Under the pieces are notes generated by a model, which searched no databases, was not told the DNA's origin, and was given only the letters and a program-made list of their open reading frames with translations. A stretch of 6,897 nucleotides of DNA from Oxalobacteraceae bacterium (lineage in GTDB: Bacteria > Pseudomonadota > Gammaproteobacteria > Burkholderiales > Burkholderiaceae_D): the NCBI GenBank assembly GCA_947446335.1, contig CANFGA010000168.1:1-6897 (forward strand). Direction: 5' to 3'. This document shows positions 1-4,300 of this stretch, piece after piece (the first letter of the stretch is position 1; each line of letters starts with the position of its first letter). A program made the translations under genes and the position numbers.

Positions 1-51
1 CAAGCGGCCGCTGATCAGGTCCAGGGTGCCGAGGTCGTTCAGATCGCGCAT
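1..51 (-). CDS. Unrecognised protein, N-terminal 17 residues only (runs off the left edge)
   Basis: Reading leftwards from an ATG at 51-49, the minus strand stays open to the window edge and gives MRDLNDLGTLDLISGRL. A weak purine run (GAGA, about 55-58 on the complementary strand) precedes the ATG at a plausible distance, and the codons are GC-rich like those of the relaxase at the other end of the window. Seventeen residues are too few to assign a family. The dyad repeats at 94-180 lie in its upstream region and could be its control region. It may equally be the start of a backbone plasmid or chromosomal gene. Confidence 0.4.
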   Translation of the reverse strand, partial: MRDLNDLGTLDLISGRL

Positions 52-101
52 GGTGTCTCATGTTTTAGTGGCAGATGTTTGGCATTCTGCAACAGACATG
101 C

Positions 102-146
102 GCGACACGCCAGCGCCCGGAGCATCGTCGCCGCTCCGGGTGTCGC
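102..146. repeat. GC-rich inverted repeat with two stacked arms
   Basis: The inner arms CCCGGAGC (116-123) and GCTCCGGG (133-140) are perfectly complementary around a 9-base loop. An outer pair, GCGACA (102-107) and TGTCGC (141-146), is also perfectly complementary, with a 7-8 base bulge on the left side only. No T tract follows in either direction, so an intrinsic terminator is not supported. It lies upstream of the minus-strand gene at the left edge and could form an RNA or DNA structure in that leader. Confidence 0.5.
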
Positions 147-147
147 G

Positions 148-180
148 GGTCTTAGGACATACACGACATGTCTTTAGACC
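148..180. promoter_or_regulatory. Imperfect dyad, possible repressor operator
   Basis: The arms GGTCTTAGGACAT (148-160) and ATGTCTTTAGACC (168-180) match as an inverted repeat at 11 of 13 positions around a 7-base centre. This arm length and spacing suit a dimeric DNA-binding protein. It lies about 100-130 bases upstream of the minus-strand gene that starts at 51. The GC-rich sequence ends here and AT-rich sequence begins. No binding protein can be named, and a recombination site is an alternative reading. Confidence 0.35.
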
Positions 181-466
181 TATTATCCCATGATACACAG
201 ATTGCATATTGCATATTAGCAATATTTAACCGATACTATTATTTTAACCACACACTGCACTCTAACTTTTAGAACGTCTTCCCTCAAATATCCATGGTGA
301 AAATATCTAAATTCGTCTCAAAAAGAAAAACTGAACTTTGGATAGAGATCTATTTAACAATATATTTAACTTTATTGACTGGAAATCACTGCTCAAATAA
401 AAGTCATATTTTAAATTTATAAAAATTTTTACCTACACAAAAAATATATCATGGAAGATAAAGTAA
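181..466. other. AT-rich intergenic stretch without a convincing gene
   Basis: This stretch is strongly AT-rich compared with both window ends. It holds a short tandem GCATATT duplication (near 204-217), A/T homopolymer runs (410-445) and a candidate promoter at 375-403. A 42-codon frame at 294-422 has no Shine-Dalgarno and overlaps that promoter, so I do not call it. No RNA gene is recognisable. Confidence 0.6.
375..403 (+). promoter_or_regulatory. Candidate sigma-70 promoter for the small exported protein gene
   Basis: TTGACT (375-380) matches five of six positions of the -35 consensus. After a 17-base spacer comes TAAAAG (398-403), which matches four of six positions of the -10 consensus. 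Transcription would start near 410, leaving a leader of about 57 bases before the start codon at 467. In such AT-rich sequence chance matches are common. Confidence 0.4.
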
Positions 467-640
467 ATGAATAAAATTATAAAAACTTCGTTAGTTATTT
501 CAATGTCATTAATAACATCAATAGCAATGGCAAGCGTTTTAATGTCACAGTGGACAGATGGCACTAGCAGATTTTGTAAGTATAGCAATGGTGATGTTAT
601 AGAGATAAGCTTTGGCTCTGCATGCCCAAGCACTAACTAG
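467..640 (+). CDS. Small exported cysteine-pair protein, 57 residues
   Basis: From ATG at 467 to TAG at 638-640 there is an intact 57-codon frame. GGAAG (453-457) lies 9 bases upstream, a good ribosome binding site. Residues 1-22 form a clear Sec signal peptide: a lysine-containing start (MNKIIK), a hydrophobic core, and Ala-Met-Ala before the likely cut after residue 22. The mature part has about 35 residues and two cysteines, in the motifs RFCKYSNG and SACP, which could form one disulfide in the periplasm or outside the cell. Exported proteins of this size with a C-x-Y-x-x-G then Cys-Pro pattern seem familiar as uncharacterised proteobacterial proteins, but I cannot name a family. It lies 84 bases upstream of the first Sel1-repeat gene on the same strand and may be co-transcribed with it. 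It is below common gene-caller length limits and easily missed. Confidence 0.72.
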   Translation: MNKIIKTSLVISMSLITSIAMASVLMSQWTDGTSRFCKYSNGDVIEISFGSACPSTN

Positions 641-676
641 CACTACATATAACAATTTTAAATATAAAGTAGATCG

Positions 677-707
677 ATATGTATTATAGATTTATAAAAA
701 TACATAT
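677..707 (+). promoter_or_regulatory. AT-only hairpin abutting the Sel1 gene ribosome binding site
   Basis: ATATGTATT (677-685) and AATACATAT (699-707) are perfect inverted repeats of 9 bases around a 13-base loop. The right arm ends directly before the AAAGGAT ribosome binding site (708-714) of the Sel1 gene that starts at 725. In RNA this weak stem would sit beside the ribosome binding site, where it could modulate translation with temperature. As DNA it could be an operator. Chance is a real alternative in AT-rich sequence. Confidence 0.35.
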
Positions 708-724
708 AAAGGATATAAAAAATA

Positions 725-1426
725 ATGAAGCGAACACTACTAATCACGATGACGTTATTGTTGCTGAACGCTGGAACGGCGTGCGCAGATCCATTTGATG
801 ATGCCACTGCTGCTTATAAACGCGGCGACTACGTGACTGCGGTGGCAAAACTTCGACCCCTTGCAGCTCAGGGGAATGCAAGTGCGCAATACAATTTCGG
901 AATGATGTATGACAAAGGGCAAGGTGTCGCGCAGGATGACGCGGCAGCGATCAAGTGGTATCGACTGGCGGCAGCGCAGAAGCATGCAGGTGCGCAACAC
1001 AATCTCGGCATAATGTATGACAAAGGGCAAGGCGTCACACAGGATGATGCGGCAGCGATCAAGTGGTATCGACTGGCGGCAGCGCAGGGAGATGCGGGTG
1101 CGCAACGTAGTCTGGGCGTGATGTATGACAAAGGGCAAGGCGTCGCGCAGGATGTCGCGGCAGCGATCAAGTGGTATCGACTGGCGGCAGCGCAGGGGAA
1201 TGCAGGTGCGCAATCCAATCTCGGCGTAATGTATGCGAAAGGGCAAAGCGTCCCGCAGGATATTGTTCGCGCTCACATGTGGTTCAGTCTTGCCGCTGCG
1301 ACCGGAAATGCCGATGGGATAAAGTACAGCAATATCGCTGCAGCGCGAATGACCCCGCAGCAAATGGCTCAAGCGCAGCAAATGACACGCGATTGTCAGA
1401 CGCGCAATTTAAAAGGATGCGACTGA
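725..1426 (+). CDS. Exported Sel1-repeat protein, four repeats, 233 residues
   Basis: This is a Sel1-like (SLR, TPR-related) protein. Such proteins are helical scaffolds that bind other proteins. Residues 1-21 form a signal peptide with Ala-Cys-Ala before the likely cut at Asp22, so it should be periplasmic or secreted. The cysteine at 20 has Gly at -3, which argues against a lipoprotein signal. Residues 22-50 form a half-repeat (FDDATAAYKRGDY). Four 36-residue Sel1 units follow at about 51-86, 87-122, 123-158 and 159-194, with the A-Q-x-N-L-G-x-M-Y and G-Q-G-V-x-Q-D signatures. The C-terminal tail (195-233) is helical, has the M-T-P-x-Q motif common after Sel1 arrays, and ends with two cysteines (DCQTRNLKGCD) that may pair. 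AAAGGAT (708-714) supports the start. The first three units are nearly identical at the DNA level. It lies downstream of the small exported protein gene and before a terminator at 1594-1629. Its specific partner is unknown. Confidence 0.92.
   Translation: MKRTLLITMTLLLLNAGTACADPFDDATAAYKRGDYVTAVAKLRPLAAQGNASAQYNFGMMYDKGQGVAQDDAAAIKWYRLAAAQKHAGAQHNLGIMYDKGQGVTQDDAAAIKWYRLAAAQGDAGAQRSLGVMYDKGQGVAQDVAAAIKWYRLAAAQGNAGAQSNLGVMYAKGQSVPQDIVRAHMWFSLAAATGNADGIKYSNIAAARMTPQQMAQAQQMTRDCQTRNLKGCD
882..1262 (+). repeat. 108-bp tandem repeat inside the Sel1 gene
   Basis: The 8-mer GTGCGCAA recurs at 882, 990, 1098 and 1206, exactly 108 bases (36 codons) apart. Within the first three units a 39-base block is identical (941-979, 1049-1087, 1157-1195), and the ATGTATGACAAAGGGCAAGG block is also shared. 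The fourth unit is truncated and diverged. Such DNA identity points to recent internal duplication or gene conversion, and the array can gain or lose whole units without changing frame. Confidence 0.9.
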
Positions 1427-1554
1427 TCCAGCAATAGTCCGCAGCCAAGAGCCGTGTCAAGGCGTCAGGCGTTGGCACCGGCGCGTTCACTTCCGGTCCT
1501 ACTCAACGCCCCATGGTCCGTCCTAGTGAGCCGAATGATATCTTGCTCGGTATT

Positions 1555-1586
1555 ATCTCGACGGCCTAGTGAGCCGCCGTCGAGAT
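1555..1586 (+). repeat. Perfect 11-bp inverted repeat (hairpin)
   Basis: ATCTCGACGGC (1555-1565) and GCCGTCGAGAT (1576-1586) pair perfectly around a 10-base loop. No T tract follows, so by itself it is not a classical terminator, but it lies 8 bases before one. The loop and right arm carry the second copy of the CCTAGTGAGCCG repeat. It may protect the 3' end of the upstream transcript or be a fragment of a mobile-element end. Confidence 0.6.
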
Positions 1587-1593
1587 GCGAGGC

Positions 1594-1629
1594 GCTAAGC
1601 AATCAGACTTGCGTTGCTTGGCATTTTTT
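1594..1629 (+). terminator. Rho-independent terminator after the first Sel1 gene
   Basis: GCTAAGCAA (1594-1602) pairs with TTGCTTGGC (1614-1622) in a 9-bp stem with one G-U pair and an 11-base loop. One base later comes a run of six T (1624-1629). It lies about 170 bases after the Sel1 stop codon, so it would end the small protein/Sel1 transcript and separate it from the second Sel1 gene. Confidence 0.75.
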
Positions 1630-1666
1630 CTGGTTAAAATTTAAAAAATATTATTTTTATTAAATA

Positions 1667-2722
1667 ATGATAGATAAAATGAGATATTTTTTACGAAATA
1701 TATTTTTAGTACTTAGCTTATTTTTTTCAATGACCCCAAGAATTAGTCTAGCCGGATTTGATGAAGGCATAATCGCATTCAATAAGAAAGACTATGCCAC
1801 AGCGCTACGAGAATTCAGGCCATTGGCAACGAAAGGGGATGACAGCGCTCAGTTCAACCTCGGATTTATGTATTACTACAGCCAAGGTGTTCCCCAAAAC
1901 TACAAGGAAGCATTGAAGTGGTTTCGCCTCTCTGCTGATCAAGGGAATGCTCGTGCTCAAGGCCAACTCGGCTTAATTTACAACTCAGGCCAAGGTGTTT
2001 CTCCTAATTATAAGGAAGCCGCGAAATGGCTTCGACTCGCTGCGTTCCAAGGGAATGCCATCTCTCAGAGCTACCTCGGCGAGCTGTACTATACTGGCCA
2101 AGGTGTTCCTCAGGACCACAAGGAAGCTGTGAAATGGTTTCGTCTATCGGCTGATCAGAGCTTTAGTAAAGGGCAGTCTAACCTCGGCTTGATGTATAAC
2201 ACCGGCCAAGGTGTTCCATTGGATTATAAGGAGGCATTTAAATGGTATCGCCTCGCAGCTGACCAAGGATATGTTATCGCTCAGTTTAATCTGGGCTTGA
2301 TGTATGCAAACGGCCAAGGTGTTCCTCAGAATTACAAGGAAGCCGTAAAGTGGTTTCGCTTTGCGGCTGATCATGGATATACTACTGCTCAAAACCGCCT
2401 AGGTAGTATGTACGGGAAAGGCCAAGGTGTTTCTCAAGACTACAAGGAAGCCTTAAAATGGTTTAGTCTCGCGGCTGATCAGGGTGATGCCTCAGCTCAG
2501 GGCAACCTTGGCGTAAGCTATGAATACGGCGATGGAGTAGAATCAAATGCTGTTATAGCCTACGCGCTCTACAACCTTTCTGCTAATGCGAATCGTGCCA
2601 GAGTAGCCAAGACAATGTCGGCTAAGGAAATTGAAGTAGCACAGAACTTGACTCGAGAATTCACAAAACAAGGAAACCTGCTGAAAGCGTTGGATAAGTA
2701 TATAAACGAACCACGACGATGA
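1667..2722 (+). CDS. Exported Sel1-repeat protein, seven repeats, 351 residues
   Basis: This is a second, longer Sel1-like repeat protein, expected to be a periplasmic or secreted helical scaffold. Two ATGs are possible, 1667 and 1679. The shorter form starts MRYFLRN and gives a more typical signal peptide, with a likely cut after Ser-Leu-Ala at residue 29 of the longer form. A half-repeat follows (FDEGIIAFNKKDYATALREF), then seven 36-residue units at about 59-94, 95-130, 131-166, 167-202, 203-238, 239-274 and 275-310. Most share G-Q-G-V-x-x-x-Y-K-E-A-x-K-W. The last unit is degenerate (YEYGDGV, then AYALYNLSANA), which usually caps such arrays. The tail has no cysteine pair, unlike the upstream paralogue. 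No Shine-Dalgarno precedes either ATG and the leader is almost pure A/T. A TAAAAT at 1635-1640 could be a -10 box. Codon use is less GC-rich than in the first Sel1 gene, suggesting separate origins rather than local duplication. Confidence 0.92.
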   Translation: MIDKMRYFLRNIFLVLSLFFSMTPRISLAGFDEGIIAFNKKDYATALREFRPLATKGDDSAQFNLGFMYYYSQGVPQNYKEALKWFRLSADQGNARAQGQLGLIYNSGQGVSPNYKEAAKWLRLAAFQGNAISQSYLGELYYTGQGVPQDHKEAVKWFRLSADQSFSKGQSNLGLMYNTGQGVPLDYKEAFKWYRLAADQGYVIAQFNLGLMYANGQGVPQNYKEAVKWFRFAADHGYTTAQNRLGSMYGKGQGVSQDYKEALKWFSLAADQGDASAQGNLGVSYEYGDGVESNAVIAYALYNLSANANRARVAKTMSAKEIEVAQNLTREFTKQGNLLKALDKYINEPRR

Positions 2723-2756
2723 ACGAAATAAAAAATTAAACTTGGGGTATCAAGTA

Positions 2757-2795
2757 CAACACTGGGCGGTTTCAATTAGCAAGCGCAACACTGGG
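2757..2795. repeat. Short direct repeat, possible insertion-sequence end remnant
   Basis: CAACACTGGG occurs at 2757-2766 and 2786-2795, 29 bases apart, and each copy is soon followed by a TTTCA run. Repeated units of the form CAACACTGGG-TCAATTT are, as I recall, characteristic of the multiple terminal repeats of some IS21-family elements. No transposase is visible here, so at most this is a solitary end or remnant. This reading rests on memory of the motif only. Confidence 0.3.
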
Positions 2796-2870
2796 TTAAT
2801 TTCAGCGAACTGCAATCGAAAGCGGACGGATTTGCATTCAGTGTTTTTTCAGTGAAATAGGAAAAAAGAC

Positions 2871-3683
2871 ATGGCGTTTATCAAATATACCGATCCGCAA
2901 CCAATAACTCAGGTAACCTTATGTCTTCAGCAAGCATGTGACGACTACCGTACTTTTATTACGAATATCCTTAAACCTGCCAAGGACGACTTAGAGCCTA
3001 GGGTCAGCGAAAACAAGGTTGCGCTCCACCAAGTGTTCGGCGCGAACTTGATTTTGGCTCACAGTGTGGACTATTTGCGGGCTGTGAGATCTGCAGATGG
3101 GATAGAAGAAACGCGTAAGGAGCTAGTGACAACTTTCGATGAGAAGTTTTCAGTACCAGGTGAGTATCTCCGTAGACGAAAAATGGAACTAGCCGACGCG
3201 ATCAACAATGCCGTAAAACATATTAGAATTGACCCCATTCGATATAAGCACTTAAGCGATCGCTACGGGCAAATCTCGTTTCAGAGCCTGTTGGAGGATG
3301 AGGGACGGGTCATGTGCCATCTTGATGACTACCGCTTCGACTACTGCCGGGTAGTGCTTCTACCAGCGCTAAGGGCGTTGTCGTACTGGGAATTTAATAG
3401 TACAGAAGAAGTCCTTGAATTCGCTAGGGGCGGCTTCGCGGTTATAGAAACGTTGCATCATCCTGATATTTTTGACTACGACGACCCTTCGATGGCAATC
3501 GATCAGATGATAGAACTCTGTTCTTCTCCATGTAAAAACTGCGAAGAGGAAGCTGATGAGTGCCGCTGCTCGCGGTACGTTTTTGCAGGAGAGTACGGCC
3601 GATTTGAGCCGCTTAATACGGCCTCAGAGAGTGAGTTAGAATATTTAATGAATCACATATCTCCCTCATACAGCCGTGCATAG
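2871..3683 (+). CDS. Unrecognised 270-residue protein with a C-terminal cysteine cluster
   Basis: The ATG at 2871 follows AGGA (2859-2862) with an 8-base gap, and the frame is intact to TAG at 3681-3683. There is no signal peptide or membrane segment, so a cytoplasmic protein is expected. Residues 1-200 look mainly helical and charged (for example the RRRKMELADAINNAVKHIR region at about 101-119). Aromatic-rich patches include DDYRFDYCRVV (152-162). Near the C-terminus five cysteines fall in the pattern C217-x3-C221-x2-C224-x6-C231-x-C233, which could bind zinc. No catalytic motif is recognisable. Helical accessory proteins of this size on mobile DNA include defence components and regulators, but nothing in the sequence selects one. 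It follows the possible insertion-sequence repeat and precedes a small membrane-protein gene after a 152-base gap containing its own candidate promoter. Confidence 0.8.
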   Translation: MAFIKYTDPQPITQVTLCLQQACDDYRTFITNILKPAKDDLEPRVSENKVALHQVFGANLILAHSVDYLRAVRSADGIEETRKELVTTFDEKFSVPGEYLRRRKMELADAINNAVKHIRIDPIRYKHLSDRYGQISFQSLLEDEGRVMCHLDDYRFDYCRVVLLPALRALSYWEFNSTEEVLEFARGGFAVIETLHHPDIFDYDDPSMAIDQMIELCSSPCKNCEEEADECRCSRYVFAGEYGRFEPLNTASESELEYLMNHISPSYSRA

Positions 3684-3716
3684 GGGTTTTTAAGACGCTT
3701 GAATATTTTTTCTATC

Positions 3717-3742
3717 TTGATTCGTTAAAAGTTGTATATAAT
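3717..3742 (+). promoter_or_regulatory. Candidate promoter for the two-segment membrane protein gene
   Basis: TATAAT (3737-3742) is a perfect -10 hexamer. The best -35-like hexamer, TTGATT (3717-3722), is only 14 bases upstream, shorter than the usual 16-18. Transcription from this -10 box would give a leader of about 85 bases before the start codon at 3836. The perfect hexamer is suggestive, but the spacing makes it uncertain. Confidence 0.35.
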
Positions 3743-3835
3743 TAATATTTACGCACTTAAGCCTAGTTCGTGGTGGTAATAGTGGGAACAGTATCTTGTT
3801 TCGACTTTCACGAATTTTGCTAGAAAAAGGATGTT

Positions 3836-4069
3836 ATGAACTTGATTATTGGATTTAAACGTGTAAGCGTTGTAGTTTGGTCTGTACTTGCACTTGGGGG
3901 CTTAGCCTTAGGATTCGGAGGCTTCTATGAATGGTATTTCTCTAATAATTCATTTGCCTTATTTGCTGGACTCGGTCTTCTTTTCTCCCCAGTTCTGACT
4001 TTTTTCTTGCACAAAGTAACCTGCTGGCTAATAGATGGGTTCACTTCAGCTAACGTTAAGGGTGGATGA
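3836..4069 (+). CDS. Small membrane protein with two transmembrane segments, 77 residues
   Basis: The ATG at 3836 follows AAGGA (3827-3831) closely, and the frame ends at TGA 4067-4069. Two hydrophobic stretches, about residues 11-30 and 39-59, are joined by a short aromatic turn (FYEWYFSNNS). A conserved-looking tail follows (FFLHKVTCWLIDGF). Lysine and arginine at 8-9 and His-Lys at 59-60 suggest both ends face the cytoplasm, giving an inner-membrane hairpin. I do not recognise the family. Small two-segment proteins on plasmids can be entry-exclusion factors, toxins or holin-like proteins, and none of these is favoured by a motif here. It is the last cargo gene, and the relaxase gene converges on it from the right. 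Confidence 0.7.
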   Translation: MNLIIGFKRVSVVVWSVLALGGLALGFGGFYEWYFSNNSFALFAGLGLLFSPVLTFFLHKVTCWLIDGFTSANVKGG

Positions 4070-4300
4070 TTACAGATCACCAATAAGTGTGGCGCCAATA
4101 CGAGGTTTCAGGTGCAACGTAACGTAAAACAGGTTAATGCCTAGGCAGACCTGTCAGGTTGAGGTCATATGCGCTCATGCGAAGGCGAAAAAAAATGCCA
4201 AAATCAGCCGTATCCTGACTCATTTGACATCAAATTGAAGTGTAGCCCATCCTGACGAGCGACGCGGATTCGACTTACATCAACGTAAAAATCGCTATAC
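4070..4300. other. Gene-free stretch between converging genes, with short dyads
   Basis: All frames on both strands hold only very short open reading frames. The region lies between the 3' ends of the membrane protein gene (plus) and the relaxase gene (minus). It contains dyads at 4129-4159, a TTTGA-CA-TCAAA dyad (near 4223-4234), ATCCTGAC twice (4212-4219 and 4249-4256) and AACGTAAAA twice (4121-4129 and 4282-4290). No stem followed by a T tract was found for either gene. Confidence 0.6.
4129..4159. repeat. Cluster of overlapping dyads
   Basis: ACAGGT (4129-4134) and ACCTGT (4149-4154) are inverted copies flanking the 8-base palindrome GCCTAGGC (4139-4146). The right copy also overlaps a second perfect dyad, ACCTG-T-CAGGT (4149-4159). 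They could form a stem at the converging 3' ends, or bind a regulator or recombinase. Each element alone is short enough to occur by chance. Confidence 0.4.

Larger units (their letters stand above)
1427..1666. other. Intergenic region between the two Sel1 genes
   Basis: The first 170 bases are much more GC-rich than the flanking genes' leaders. They contain a 12-base direct repeat, CCTAGTGAGCCG, at 1522-1533 and 1565-1576. A hairpin (1555-1586) and a terminator (1594-1629) follow, then an AT-rich leader for the second Sel1 gene. A 69-codon frame at 1454-1663 has an Arg/Ser/Pro-rich product with no domain and overlaps the terminator, so it is not called. Confidence 0.6.

Noticed and set aside
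204..217. Tandem GCATATT copies as plasmid replication iterons
   Set aside because: Only two 7-base copies are present and no replication initiator gene is visible, so an origin cannot be supported.
294..422. 42-codon plus-strand frame in the AT-rich region
   Set aside because: It has no ribosome binding site, overlaps the TTGACT/TAAAAG promoter, and its product has no signal or domain.
433..633. 66-codon minus-strand frame opposite the small exported protein gene
   Set aside because: It has no ribosome binding site and mirrors the sense gene, which has a clear signal peptide and Shine-Dalgarno.
755..1381. 208-codon open frame on the minus strand, antisense to the first Sel1 gene
   Set aside because: It is long only because the 108-bp repeats copy the same stop-free antisense frame. 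The product is repetitive Arg/Cys-rich sequence (PLRCRQSIPLDRCR), the mirror of the Sel1 codons.
1454..1663. 69-codon plus-strand frame between the Sel1 genes
   Set aside because: It runs through the hairpin and terminator, has no Shine-Dalgarno and has an Arg/Ser/Pro-rich product without recognisable features.
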